A stretch of DNA of 64,000 nt from Hevea brasiliensis. Its lineage: Eukaryota > Streptophyta > Magnoliopsida > Malpighiales > Euphorbiaceae. Below are positions 22,501 through 36,751 of the stretch, piece by piece. The notes under the pieces were generated by a model, which saw nothing but the letters and a program-made list of their open reading frames with translations, made no database searches and was not told where the DNA came from. Location of the stretch: positions 44,665,593 to 44,729,592 of the forward strand of contig NC_079496.1 in the NCBI RefSeq assembly GCF_030052815.1. Direction: 5' to 3'. Made by a program: the position numbers and the translations under genes. The stretch's first letter is position 1; each line of letters starts with the position of its first letter.

Positions 22501-25500
22501 TTCATCTTGAATGTATCACATAGGGCAAGCAAGCACTGGAGGTGATAGTGTGGGTCTTCTGTTGGTGAACCTGCAAACTGAGTTTGTTGAATCATTTGGA
22601 GTCATGCTGGTTTTAATTCAAAGTTGTTGGCTTCTATTGTGGGTCTAGTGACACTGAGCTGAAATCCTTAGACAGATAAAGCTCCGTAATCTCTCAAGAG
22701 TCTTGGTCTGTCATTATTATCGGCCATGGTTGGGATTTCATGATCTCCTTGACCGTGCTCTTGATGTTTCCTTTCCCTCCTGATAGCTTTTAGAGTTCTG
22801 TTTATCTCCGGATCACAGTCCAAAATTTCTTCTGGCTTTGTTCTGGTCATATACCAGATCGGGCACTTGAGAGAAAAGAAAAGAAATATAACCAGTAAAA
22901 TAAGATTAAATAATAAATACAAATGCCTAAATCAGCTAAATTGCCTATCGCTTGATATTACTAAAATAAAAAATTTCCCGGCAACGGCGCCAAAAACTTG
23001 TTTCGCTATTTTGCGACCACTGCAAGTGCACGGATCGCTAACAAGTAATAAAGTGATAAGTAGAGTATCGTTCCCACGAGGAATTTTGTTTAGTAAGTAC
23101 TAATCTACACAAAAATTTTGACTGTCTAGGCTATCGAATACTTAGGGAATAAAGTTTGTTAACTTTAAACACTAGAATAGTAAACTTAAAACGAAATGAT
23201 TTATTTGAAATAATTCTGGAATTAAGATTTCATACTTGAATCTTACTAGGTATGTTATCTAACTTATTTACTGGATTGAGGGTCGTTTTTCTTGATGGAA
23301 ATCAGTCCTGAGCTATCCTAAATTTTCTCTCAAGGCATCTAGGGTGTATTCTAATTAATTCAAATCCTACTTTCGTGGCGATTAAATTAATTAAAATCCT
23401 TTAAGATTTTTGACCAATTTTGAAGTTCCACAAAAGTATCAGCCTATGTCTAGGTCAGAATTCCTAGGTTCAAGATCTTGATTTTCTAATGTTAATCTTC
23501 ACCTTTCAGTCCTTCAATTAACATCTATAATCATGGTTAAGTGGGTACCAACACATAGCATGCATTAAGATCACAAGAAATTAAATCAAGAAACAAATCT
23601 CAAATCCAATAAATAAAACTTAGTGTTCATCCATAATAATAATTACAAAAGCTACTCTCCCAAATCCAGAATAAGGAAACTACTCACTCATGGTGAGTTC
23701 AGCAAACATCATGATAAAAGGTAAAAACAATAAAAAGAATTATGCGGAAGAAATAAAATAATAAAAATCTGTCTAGGGAGATGAAACGAAGGAACCAAAG
23801 AGAGTTTGCAGCTTTGATCTTGTAGAGCTTTAGCTGGAAAACTTCTTTTGGTACCGATGTAGAGCCTGACAGCAGCAGCCTTTAGCAGCAGTCCCCCTGA
23901 CCGTTTTCTCCTTTTTTTTTGTTTTTTTTTTTTCTATTTATATTGGTTGCTTTAGGGTTAGGTCATTTTTGAGTCCAAAAGGCTTTAGGAGTCTCGTTTT
24001 TATCCGAAAGCAGAGGGGAATTCGAGTTATAAAACTAGCTGCAGCATAGTATACGACCCTTGTGTCACTATACGGGTCCTGTAATGTAGGGCCGTGTACT
24101 TTGTTGGAGGAGAATTGCGAAATCTTACATTGGCACAGAAAGTTCTACGGTCTGTGCCAAGTACACGGGCCTAGTTACACGGGCCGTGTACTATTGTTCC
24201 ATAAGGTGCTTCAAACTTGTCCTCGGCAGAGATTTACACGGGTCCCTGCAGATTACACGGGTCTACTTACACGACCTGTGTACTTGTGTTTCTCCTTTGA
24301 TTGTCTTGGCTTTCTTCTGGCAGAGAGTTACACAGGTCTGGGGCTTGGTTTACACGACTCGTGTACTTTGTATCAGCAGTAATTCTCTGTCTCTTGACTT
24401 TTCCAAGCTTTCCTTTGTACTCCCATACTTTGGGGCTTCATCCAAACACCTGAAATGATGCAGAAAACATGGAATTAAGAGCTTTACAATAGAAATTACG
24501 AAAACTAATGAAATCAACTACTATGCATGAAAATACTTGCTTAAGTGCTATGAAATAGTATACAAATGTACTTAAAAACATCTATACAATTTAAGTGTAT
24601 CACCATGGCCACCCAATCAGTAACAATGAATACCTTAAATGAACCTTTAATCATATGTTATCATGCACTAGAATATCTTTGTTACAAAATTTCAATTCGA
24701 GCTGGAGTCATGGTTAATGTCAAACCCCATTTGCTATGAATATTATGTTCTCTTTTAATTCTAGTTCTTGATTAATTAGATTTTTCTTGTCGGAAACTCT
24801 TTTCTGACTAAATCTGTCTGTCCTGACTAGAAACTTGAAACATCAAGAACAATTAAATGAACATAGGATTTTATCCCTATTTACTTAGGGTAACGGATTC
24901 CATCTTGATTAACACCTATCTCCATAAATAACTAGTAGGAGCTAACACATGCCCATATACTCATGCACAGTACAAGTATGAAAGCAGTATCAAACTCAAA
25001 CCACTTATATACAAGATAACTGTGTTATCTCAGGTCTAAAGATTATATGCACTGATAAATATGACAATGCATTGACAAGAGTAAACTCCATGTGCTTGTC
25101 ATAAGCGTCACTGGTTCGGCCTACTTATCATGTATAAGTGCCTATCATGTTTGTTATGTGGCATGAGATTCACCACTCCATCTTATTTATGTCTCATATA
25201 AATACCTTGGGAACAAACATGATTACAATCTTTCTGGATAAGTCATATCCTGTGTGAAGTATCCTCGATTGTGAACCAATTTATGGTACTTTGTGCTAGA
25301 AATATTGTCACTCATCTTCTTAACAACTTAAGAATAGAATTTCTAATAAAATATCAATGGACATTTTCTATTACACATAAATATGTTATGTAAACGGAAA
25401 AGTGAAATTGCCTTTTATTAATAAAATATGTACAAGATACATACAAAATGATATGCTTTAGGGCATACTACTAACAGTTATCAAGGCGAAAGGTGACACT

Positions 25501-26291
25501 AAGGTAATAAGGGACCTTATGGCCTTTGGTAAGAGGCGAGATGAGGCCTTTTTGAAGTAAAGTGCCATAGTCTAAATTGTCTAAATTATATAAATCCATA
25601 CTTTAACTAGTTTGATATATAAAAAAATGCATATTTAAAAGAAAAAAAATATTATTTATATTATGTCTATATGTAAGATAAGAGAAATTGAAAATTTTTC
25701 GTACCTGTATTTCTAGTTTAAGTAAAAGATAAAAATGAGGCTGTAAAATTAAAACTCATAGCATAAGCAATAATACAAATAATAACAATAAGAGATGTTA
25801 ATATGAAAGAAAAAGAAATTGTGCATACCTGCATTTCCAATTTAAGTACAAGATAAAAGTTGAGACTATAAAATTGAAATTCATAGCAAAAGTAACAATA
25901 CTAATAATAATAATAGAAGTTGTTGAATCATTAAATAGAACATGCAAATTCTAGAAGTTCAAATTTAATAAATAGAAATAAGTCATAAGTTATAACAATC
26001 CAAATGCAACAAGTACATAAAAAAAAAAAAAACTTGTCATTAAAACTACTAGTCATCAAGATTTCAAAAATCATCTTCATTTTCAATAGCCTCCATCACA
26101 AATTCTTCTTCCTTTTCATCATCATCAACTTGCAAAGAGGATGTACCGCTCATTGAATGAGACCTTTGAAATGATGGAGTTTCAATTGATGTTGATCTTG
26201 CAACCGATCTCGATTCATAATGAGATTCAGAAACTCCAGCCGCCCTACCAACATCACCCCAAGTCAACGCATCATCCATGAAAATAAGAGT

Positions 26292-26328
<37 letters not shown>

Positions 26329-29300
26329 CCATCTCCTTTTTCTAATTCACTAATCAATCACTCATTACTTTCATCAATATTTGCCAAATCAATTGGCGTG
26401 GCTATATCCCCAAAGGTGTATCAGTGTAGCAACGCTCTATCATACTTCACATAAACCAATTTGTCCAAGCATTCTTGAAATAGTCGATTTCTTTTGTTAC
26501 TATGAAGCTGTCATTAATTTTATAGTGACAAATAAGTTAAACTTCAAATTTAAAAGGTTCAAAATAAAATAACAAAGAATATTATATTTAATAAATTTTT
26601 TTTACTTATTTGCTTAAATACACTCCAATTTCTCTCACAATCACTTGCACTACATGTGAGACTCAAAACCTTTATGGCAAAGTTTTGTAGGCTTGGAGTT
26701 GAAGAACAATATGTTTTCTACCAAGTAGTTATTAAAGTATAGAATTAATGATTGTCAAACTCAAATTCATAATATAATTTAGTAAATGAGTAAGATGAAA
26801 ATTTAATAAGAATATAAATTAATAATCTGGAGCTTTGGTTGTTCTTCTTCTAATAGCAGAAGGATAACTAAAGGTATCTGTAGCTGTCTTGTACTTCTCA
26901 ATTTCATCAATAATCATGTCAACTTTTGCTGAATCTTGTTTCATTTTATGAATGCATGAAAACAAGCCTGAATTCACTTTTTCATCACGCTCAATTCTCA
27001 ACTTGTTTGGATAAAAAAATTCAGGATTCAAGAAGTATCTGGTACCACGCAAAGGACGATGCAATTAAATTGACCATCTTGCATCAATAATCTCAAAAAT
27101 ATTCTTGTACTTCTCTTCATTGTGGGTTGGCAATAGTTTCTTTAGTCTTATCCATAGCTTCATAAATATATCCCATGGCTAGTTTTTTTTCATTATCAAC
27201 CAGTTGAAGTATACGAACAAGAGGACCAGAAACCTTAAGAGCATATACAATATGATTCCAGAAGGTGGGACTCAAAACTGTTCTTTCACACTTTTTGCCT
27301 TTTACTTCTTTAGCCTATTTACTAGTTGTCCAGTTCTTTGAAATAAACATTTTTCTAATGTTGGCCTTCCGCAAATGAATCCTTCCCAATGTAATGAAGC
27401 AGTAGCAAATCTAGTTTGTCCTGGCCTTAACAATTCTACTCCTTTAGTAAAATTTCGCAACATATTCAGAACTCTTGAAGAGCCGTATATAAAACCAGTA
27501 AGCTCAATAGTTTTGCGAAATGTTTCTTCGAAAATCCTTATCTTAAAAATATCTTCCAACATCAAATCTATATAATGGGCTGCACATTGAGTCCAGTATA
27601 GATGAGGAAAATTTGCTTTCAATATTCTCATTGTCATAAACAAATAGATAATTCATTTCATTAATAATAAAAATAAATAAATAAATAAATAGATTTTTCT
27701 TTAATAGATAATATCAAATAAAAACTTTACTTGCTGTAACATTATTTGATGCATTATTTGTAACAACTTGAACTACTTTTTTAGTACCATTTTCCATTAA
27801 ATCTTTCTCAATCAAACTAGTCAATAACGCTGTTGTCTTTGATTCATCACTAGCATCAATTGATTTAATAAACACGTTTGTTTTAAGCTATTAACTAAGA
27901 AATTAATCAAGGTTTTCCTTTTTTTTTATCCGTCCATCCATCACACAACATTGAACATCTATAATTTGCCCATTCTTCTTTATGAGACTGAAGAAGTTCG
28001 TTTGTGGTCTGCACTTCCTTGTTAAGTAACTTAACTCTAACCTCATGATAGTTTGGAGTTTTCATTTCCCTTCCATAATTTCCTATAGCTTGAATCATTT
28101 TCCCAAAACTATCATAATTCACAGCATTAAAAACTATTCTTACATCATACATCTATCGTGCTATGACAATACAAGCACGCTGCCTTAACTCCTCAGCTGG
28201 GCTACTTTTATCAATAGTAGTTTGCCTCACATTTTTTTATATAACAACTAGTTTGGGGGAAAAAATAAGCATTAATAGGCCCTCTATTGCTTTGTGGTTA
28301 TAGAACTTTTGCTCTTTTTGAAGCACTAGTACCACTACCATGAATTGTTTCCCATTGTTTTCCACTATCAATTTCTTGTACCACATCATCATTTTCCTCT
28401 TTTTCATCAATTTCTAGTAATCCAACATCCTCAAATTTAGGTGGTCTTTCCATATTTATGACTGATTTTTTCTCTCATTTTTTACTAATGAAGTCCTGCA
28501 TTTGACTCCTCACATCTTCTGGACATTTTGGACACAGAACCACATTTTTATAACCTCTAGCAAGGTGCTGCTTGTTTCTATTAACTCTCCCTTTATAAAC
28601 TCTCATACAATAAATGCATTGAAGATCATTCGTATCATTTTCGTTAACTTGAATCATATGTGCCCATCCTGGGTCCGTTTTTTTCCTGCCAGTAGAAGAT
28701 CTAGTTGTATTACACTTATCACTTATCTATGATTTAACCAAAAAAAAAAGTAACATAATTAAGAAGCAACAAAACAACGCTATAAAGGTTGTGCTATCTC
28801 AATTCAATACTAGCAACAAAAGCAACAAATATAAGAAAATAAGAAATTAAAGCAACAACTATCAATTCAAGCAAATAAGAAATTAAATAATTAAACATTT
28901 GATTTTTTTCAATAATTTGCATAATTATACATCATGCTATATTGTTATATTTAAAAAGCATTTATAATACTAACAATAATGCAACATAGAGAAGAAAATT
29001 ACAAATTAATTAACTAAAGCAATAATTCTCAATACTTCCCCAAACTCCCAATTCAAGCAAATAAGAAATTAAAATATTAAACATTTGATTTTTCAATAAT
29101 TTGCATAATTATATATCATGCTATATTGGTATATTTTAAAAGCATTTATAATACTAACAATAATGTAACATAGAGAAGAAAATTACAAATTAATTAATTA
29201 AAGCAATAATTCTTAATACTTCCCCAAACTACCAATTCAAGCAAATAAGAAATTAAAATATTAAAAATTTGATTTTTTCAATAATTTGCATAATAAGAAA

Positions 29301-32300
29301 TTACAATTTACACATTAAGAGCATTAATACCCATTTAATAAAAACATCTCCCATAATCACAATCACAATACCCATTTAATTAGCATATCACATAATACCC
29401 ATTTAATAATATAATCACATCACACTAAATTTTTAATAAATTTAACAAAAAAAAAAAATGCTGGAACCTGGAATAGGTAGAGCAGCATGCTAGCATGATA
29501 TGAGAGCAGAGCAGAAAAATGAAGAGAAAAAAATGATCGCAGCAGTGAGAGGATAAGAGCAGATGAGAGTGAGAGGAGAAGAATGTGAAGATGAGAGAGA
29601 GAGAGAGAGAGAGAGAGATGACATACCTGGTTGTTGGTTTTGGCTTGGTCTTGGTGGCTCGCTCTATTCTTGGCTTCTTGCAATTGCTGGTGAGTAAGTC
29701 ACGATAGATTTTTAGGGTTGCTTTTATTTTTCGGCTGTTAGGGAAACAAAAAAAAAAAAAAAACAAAACTTCCCGTGCCGCCTTGTGGCCTTGTTGACTG
29801 TCGCCTCACAGGTCCAGGGCAGCTGCCTTTTTGCAGTTGCCTCGCCTTGGCTTGGGAAGTTGCAGAAGCCTCGCCTCGCTTCGCCTCTTGACTCGCCTGG
29901 CGCCTTTGCTCGACTTATACAACACTGATTCCTTGTAAAACCACTTCCTTCCTTCTGAAAACTAATATGAGAATTCTTGAAATAAAACAGAATAGGATTG
30001 AATAATTTCATCCCATCAACCCCAAGTGTTACATCAAAGCTGCCCTTTCCAGCAATCTGAAATCAAAACTGAAGCCATATTGCTGAATTTTCCAACTAAA
30101 TGTAGGGCACAGATAAGAACTTGCAATTTTCCTTCCATCACTACTGTTACAGAAATTGCAGCTATCTCCACAAGAGGAATCTTAAGCTCTTTGGCAACTT
30201 TTGCATCCAAGAAACCATGGGTACCGCCACTATCTACCAGTATCAACAACTCCCTATTCTTATGCTTACCAAGAACCCTTATAGTTTCAACTGCTTGAAT
30301 ACCTTCTATAGCATTGATGGAAAGAGTTATTGCTTCAGGATTCTCAGGTACGTCTCCCTCCATAACATCATGCCATTCTTCGTCTTCCTCATCTATTCCT
30401 TGCAATTGAAAAACTTCCCCTTCATTCTTAGACATTTGCAAAGCCATTAATGTTTTCTGTTTACATTGGTGGCCAGGGAAATACTTCTCTCCACATCTGA
30501 AACAAGGTCTAGGCTATATCAAAGTATTATTGTTGGTAGAATGGTTTATGGAATTGGCAGGGGTGGTCTTATTTGCTGGCTGATTATCAGAACTTTGGCT
30601 AACAGAATTTGAGGTTTGGTTACAGCATTGTTTTGTTTCAAGTTGGTATTTTGATTTGCAATTGGTGGTTTAGGTGATAAGGGTAATTTTGATTAAATGC
30701 AGTAGTTTTGTAGGTACTGGATAGTGATGAAGAAGCATTACTGGGTCTAACAGTACCCTGATAGGGTTTTGAATAAGAAGTGGGTTTTCTGGTATTGTTC
30801 AAGAACTGTTCTTGTAGTTTTGCAATTTCAAAGGCTTGAGATAGATTGGTTAACATAAACATTCTCACCACAAGTCTAATATCATCCCTCAGTCCCCCAA
30901 CAAAACTTGACAGAAAATAAGCTTCACCAAGATTAGGCATCATCCTTTCCAACCTAATTCTAATATCTTCAAATTTATCTTGATCCTCCTCGAGAGTGCC
31001 TTCCTGTCTCATCCTCATCAATTCTTTCACTACATCTCCTAAACCATCATCCCCAAATCTTCCACAAACTCTTTTTTAAAATCTTCCCAAGAATGGCCTC
31101 CATCTCCCTTAATCCAGTTGTAATACCATGCATCAGCCCTTTCAATAAAAAATAAACTTGCTATTCCCACTTTATGCTCCTTAGGTACTCCATACACTTC
31201 AAAATACTTGACACATTTTCTCAGCCAAACCCTAGGTTCCTTACCATAAAAAATAATCAATTTGACTTAAGGTAAAATTTTAGACATGCCTTCCATATCA
31301 GTTGTTGATCCAAAACTGTTAATCCCTTTCCGCAGCTGAATATCATTCTCCCTTGGAGTAGGAAGAATTCCCTCCCCCCCAAGATTGATCAGAGATGCTC
31401 CAGCCTTTTCATTTTCTCCTTGATTAATTCCCCTACTTTTCTCGAGTAAATTTCCTCCAAAGATGGATCGCAATTCCTCCAAGAGAGCATTCCTTGAGTC
31501 GATTATCCCTTGCTACACACCCTTCTGTACACTCTGCTTAATTTCCTCTTTCAATTCATCCTTGTTCTTTTGAGTCTCTTTTTGCAAAGCCTTAACTACC
31601 TCTTCCAATTCAGAGATTCTTGATTCCTGAGTAACCACCCCAGACCTAGCTAGTCATTCTTGCGACACCCTAGATCCACAAATGAAGCTACTCCCACATG
31701 CAACTCAGCTCTGATACCAAAGTGTTAAGTATCAGCTTTGTAACAGTAATTCAGTAGAGAAATAGAAGACAGATGAGGAGAGAATAGAGAAAGAGATGAG
31801 AAAGAGAGCAGATTTAGAACAGAGAAGAATAGAGAAATAGAAGAGAGAGAATGAGTTTCTGTTATTGATTATTCGAATGAATGAATACAAAGATTGCTTA
31901 TCTATTTACACAAGAGCAGTTAGAAGTAACTGCTACCTATACCAGATCTAAACAGATTCTGTAAGCCTCTATTAGGTCTAAACATATTCTGTTGTAACCA
32001 CCTCTAACAAGTCAACAAGACTTAACTACCCCAGCTACCTTTCCCTCCACTCTTAACTACCTATTCCTCTTCCTCCTATAATACCTAACATACAACTGTT
32101 TGATGATCTGAGTGTGAGAGAGAATTCCCTCTGTTTTGTGTTTATATTTATGTGATCATAATTTTCTCATATTTTGTTCATATGGGCTTGTCGGAATATG
32201 GAATATACTTTATGTACTTTGTTCTTTAAGCTGGCATGGTTATGCCAAGGATTATTGTGCTTCAAAATCAGTGATATTATAGTTATCTGGTGATATATTT

Positions 32301-35300
32301 GAAGCTGTAGGAGAATGAGAAATAGAAAAGGATGCCATAGGTGGTTCATTTTTGAAGGTTGTATTTTTTTAGTTTGTTTCGTCTACCCTTATTGTTGGAG
32401 TAGAGTTTGATATGTTATATTGAGCTGAAGAACTCTTATGCATACATGTTAAAGGCAAGCATTATTTTCTATGCAAGCTGTGCTGACTGAGATCCTATGA
32501 GATTGTTTTGAGTGAAATTATTTGCCCTTTTTTGGGTTCTACTTTGTACCTGTATTGCTATAGTTCAGATTCTGTGGACTGCTCTTGGTAACTCTGATTT
32601 CACATGTAGCGCCAAAGTATGCTTGCTAAAGATTTTACTCGAGTTTCTAGAGACTAAATATGATCTAGTAGAATACTAAAGATGATGATTGAGGAAGTAC
32701 ATCAAATATGCAGTTTTGGATTATAGCTATTAACGGTACAATTTGCAAATTGGTTTACCAATGAGCTTCAGTGTTATATCAAGGCTAAGGATTTCCAAAT
32801 AAATATGGTAATTCAAATTGTAGGCTGAATTATACAATTTCTTTGTGGTTTGGGAGATAATGAAAAGCTCCATAATGATTAGAAATGGAGAAGCAAGCTT
32901 GTGATTATAGTTGCCATCATAGTTTGCTTTCCCAAATGAGGTTTTGCTGAACTTAGGGTTGCTTGCTCCAGATTCATTTTATTTTGTTTCAAGAACTAAC
33001 ATTTGACATTGTTCAGCTTCAGGTTTCAGAAGCACTTGAGACAGTGATTCTGGCTCTGCCAAATTTATTTAGGGAACAGGAAATTAACATCATAATTATC
33101 AGACGCTTATGGAAAAGTAGTTGCAAATACTGTACAACTATTTCTTGTTTTCATGCCATTTCTTTTGCTTTTACAGAACATCTCAATTAGACCATGTATA
33201 AAACAAAATTTAAAGCAACTTTCTCTTATAAAAGGCACCAAGGAAATTGTAACACCTAGATTTTGAGAGAATTGTGGCCAGTATAATTATATCAAGCATG
33301 AAAGAAAACCAAAGTTACATTATAAAGAGTTATATAAATATTTTATCTTTCACCTATGTATATTTCTCGTCTTTAATTGATTTGAAAAATCGTTGTTAGG
33401 TTTTGTTGTCATGGTATATGTCCTCTGTTTGCCTTAAACTTGGAACCATTAATGCTTCATGTCCATTAAGGCCAAAGTAATGGCTTTTGTCATGTAATGC
33501 GCCTTATTTTATCTGTGAAAAGCACAATAATGCTGCAAGAAGCTTTTTCTTCTTCTTTGTTTTTGGGTTTCATTTTCTTTCAATTTAGGGTTAATGATGG
33601 CGGAAGAATAGCAACTTTGGCGAAATTAATAATATTGGTCATTTCTTTAGAAATGCCTTACTATGGCTTCAATTTCATATGCCTATTATGATTGTTTACA
33701 ATGCCCAGAATCCCCTTAAAACTGATAACCTTACACATTAAACCTAATCATAGTTATCAAAGGTGTGCGCGAGGGGCAAAGCACGCCAGGCGAGGCTCTT
33801 AGCACTTGAGGAACCAGGAGGCGCACCAAGCTGCCAGGGTGTGCCTCACAAAAGCCGCCCACACCCATGTAATAACAGAAAGCAAATTAGAAGCAGAAGA
33901 AGATCTGAAAAATCTGACTTGATTGTATCCTCTCCTAGGCTCGAGCTTATCTAGTTTCTGATCTAGAACTCTACGTATGCATTTTTTTTCTTCTTGCTCC
34001 TCTCTCTCTGCTAGACCCATTTCCACCTGATCCATTTGGGTTTTCATTTCCCGTTATCTTCTATACATTCTTTTCTTCCTCTCCCTTTCAGAGTCTCAGA
34101 TCTACAAGAGTTCATATGGCTTCATGCTGGCATGCATGCTCGCCTTTTTTCCCCTTGGGTGCTGTCTTCTGAAAGCAGCTGTGCCCTTTTGTGATTGTAA
34201 TGAGCCAAAACGAGCTTAGCTGTTTCAGTTCAACTTAGCCATTCACAACTTTAATAATTTAATAGTTGGAATAGCTTTATTTTATTATCTATAATAATTT
34301 TCTATTGAATATTTTTTAGAATTATCTTATAAAATCATTACATTACTATAATATATAATTCAAACTTTTCTCAATTATTTTTAATTGAAACTATTCAACT
34401 TCAATTAAATCAAATTTTAATTCAAAAAGACTTGATTTAACGTGCAATAAATCAAGAACCGTTAAACTATTTTATGAATTTCTTTCTTATTATTTTCATA
34501 TTTTTTTTGGATTATATTTATAAGGTCAATAAGATAAAACTATTTTTTGATAGCAAATTAAATTATAATAGTTTTCAACATATACAAGCTAGAATAAGAA
34601 AAGTTGAAGCAAATTTCAATAGGAACTATTGTGTATTTACATTAGAATTTTGATGGATTATTCATATCTTTATCAATTAAATTACATGCATTAGTAAAAT
34701 AAATACATAGTTATTCTTAATGAATTTATAAAATTCAATTTAAATTATTTTAAGTTATGTTTAGTAAGGTATTATTAAATTAAATATATAGTAAATATTA
34801 TAATTATAATGCAATAGAAAATTAAAATTATCATTTTAATATTATATTTGGTTAAAAATAAAATTCATATATTGCATTTTAATCATAATTTTTGCTCATA
34901 TATGTAATTTAATTGACAGTGATAGTGGTACAATAAAATAAAAGGGTAATTTAGAATTTAGTCCCTAAATTAAACTATTTAGTTCCTGACATTTGCTTCA
35001 GTCAAAATCGAAGGTTTCTCTGTCAAATTTGCCTTTATTTTAAGAGAAGAGCCAAAAATACCCTTAATGAAATTAATTATTAAAATAATTAATCAAAGTA
35101 GTGAACAAAGCTCCAATTGCAAAATCTCTTGAACCCAAACACAATTCACCACCACTGCCATCCATGGTTATAAGTAACGGCCATTATGTTATGAAACGAC
35201 CTTTATTTATGGGTTTTTCAAGGGGCCGTTACCCTTTGCCCAGCTATTTAAAGACAGATACCGAGTTGCATTGGTAACGGGCATTACCATCGTTACATAA

Positions 35301-36552
35301 CGGTTACAGTAGTTATTTACCATTAAGCAACTTTAATGGCCATTACCTCAATAATTCAGTCGACAAAAAACTTATGCATGTAGTGTTTTCTTCAGTTTTT
35401 TTTATTCTTTGTTTGTTCTGGCCTTTCAACTATTATTTCTATCACATTTCTTTCAAAATTTCACCTAAAAGAATTGGTTTGCATGATCTATAGGTTTATG
35501 TGATTTTTTTCTAATTTGAATTATTTTTAGGATTAATTTTACTTAAATATTTTATTAATAACATCTAATTTGATGTATTTATGCTTATTATATAGTTGTA
35601 CATATTAGTTTTACTTGTATAGATAAATATTTACTCTTTTTATGAATTTTCCAAAATTTTCAAAAAAAAATTGCATGGTGCCAGACTGTTATTGTTACAT
35701 TACAACCGTTATAGGCTTGTTTCAATTACCCTTGACGTTGACTGCAAACGCAAATGTGATTACGATTGCGATTTAAAACTATAATGCCATCTCTTAACCT
35801 AGCAACCGAGCTCCCCTCTTCCTTCGCCCATTCCCCAAATCGTCCTTTACCCAACCAAAAACCATACGCTAGAGGATAAGAAATCAACATGCATATACTT
35901 TAGCCATTGCCTCCCCCTTCCTGCAATCTTGATGCCTTCCCTTCCTTCCTAAGTGGTAAGTTCTTCCTTTTGCCTTTTTGGTCAGAATGTCTGTTACATC
36001 TCTGTAGCAAAGCTTTAACCCATGTGGTGGGAACTGATGGTGGTGATAATTCTCCATTTGTTGAGCTATCTATGGGAGAAGATGAAAACCTCTGGAGGTG
36101 AGGCAAAGGTGCAATGACGTGCAGAGCTGCAATTAGTGCCGGTGATTCTCAAAATCCTTTTATGTTTCTTATCTTTCAAATCCGTCACTCTTAAATTATT
36201 CTTTTATGTTTCTTATCTTTCAAAACCGTCTAAAAAATTTGAAATTCAACTCTCATTCACGAAACCAATGGGACAATAGGTTGGAGTCATTGACGATAAG
36301 ATCATTGGAATCGTTGCTGGTTGGAATTGCATGTTTGGACAACGTAGGGGATGATAGAAATCCATTTTGGATTTCAAGAATTGTTGAGAATATTGGGAAT
36401 CGCTTGTTTGTTGCATTTGGATTTCACTATTGGAGCTATGTAGAATATTGGGTTTGTGTAGTTGTGTGGGTTTGCATGTGGGTTTTGTGGTTTTGTCTTT
36501 GGTGGAGTTGAGATGGTGGCTATGATGTCCAATGGCTACGAGGATGGTGGTT

Positions 36553-36590
<38 letters not shown>

Positions 36591-36709
36591 GGGTCAAGTC
36601 ACGAGAGAGAATGGAGGTTTAGGTGAGATGGGAGTGGGGAATGAGTGTGACGGGGAATGGGATAGATTGATGTGAGATTCTTGGTGTTGTGTAAATGGTG
36701 GTTGGGGGG

Positions 36710-36751
<42 letters not shown>

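Larger units (their letters stand above)
12259..24602 (-). mobile_element. Athila-type Ty3/Gypsy retrotransposon (innermost layer of nest 1)
   Basis: LTRs at 12259-13859 and 22999-24602 (about 1.6 kb each) start TGTTTCGCTATTTTG and end AAGTGTATCA. Flanks are TCATG (12254-12258) and CCATG (24603-24607), a 5-bp TSD with one mismatch. Features marking the Athila lineage are the tRNA-Asp primer site, its gag and protease types, long LTRs, 12.3 kb total size, and an extra ORF of the ATHILA ORF-1 family between integrase and 3' LTR. Minus-strand order is gag, protease, reverse transcriptase, RNase H, integrase, extra ORF. All ORFs carry stops or frameshifts. Confidence 0.92.
11014..25476. mobile_element. 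Long solo LTR, split by the Athila element
   Basis: It begins TGTAGGAGTGG at 11014 and ends CTACTAACA at 25476, with the perfect TSD GTTAT at 11009-11013 and 25477-25481. Removing the Athila insertion leaves about 2.1 kb (11014-12258 plus 24608-25476) with no coding domain, primer site or second LTR copy, hence a solo LTR. Family and orientation are not assigned. It sits nine bases inside the left terminal inverted repeat of the hAT. Confidence 0.8.
11005..29927 (-). mobile_element. hAT DNA transposon inserted in the outer Gypsy element
   Basis: It is flanked by a perfect 8-bp TSD, ATTCCTTG. The left terminus begins CAATGTTAT at 11005 and, after the LTR inserted at 11014, resumes at 25477 as GTTATCAAGGCG. 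The right terminus in reverse complement begins CAGTGTTGTATAAG. Subterminal regions on both sides are rich in GGCGA repeats. Net size without the nested LTR element is about 4.45 kb. It encodes a broken hAT transposase on the minus strand (28732-26064). Confidence 0.88.
7928..32090 (-). mobile_element. Ty3/Gypsy LTR retrotransposon (Reina-like), outermost layer of nest 1
   Basis: LTRs at 7928-8289 and 31723-32090 begin TGTTAAGTATCAG and end TAACA. The TSD TACAA is perfect (7923-7927 and 32091-32095). After removing the hAT insertion at 11005-29927 and its duplicated 8 bp, the element is about 5.2 kb. Minus-strand order is LTR, tRNA-Met primer site, gag, zinc knuckle, protease, reverse transcriptase, RNase H, integrase, LTR: the Ty3/Gypsy order. 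Small size, short LTRs and the Met primer suggest the Reina chromovirus group, but the integrase tail runs into the LTR and no chromodomain was seen. ORFs are interrupted. It inserted antisense to CPN60A2. Confidence 0.93.

Noticed and set aside
25475..29927. hAT element starting at CAGTTATC (25475)
   Set aside because: The 8 bases before 25475 (ACTACTAA) do not match the right flank ATTCCTTG. The true left end with a matching duplication is at 11005.
11005..29935. CRISPR-like regularly spaced repeats at 28864-29300
   Set aside because: The units are 185 bp, directly adjacent, AT-rich and inside a plant transposon; no spacers.
29420..30011. Ser/Leu-rich minus-strand ORFs
   Set aside because: They are translations of a (GA)n run, poly-A runs and the hAT terminus; low complexity.
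36206..36511. ORF of 101 codons with Trp/Val-rich tail
   Set aside because: The tail is read from G/T-rich sequence next to a microsatellite; no recognisable domain. Not called as a gene.
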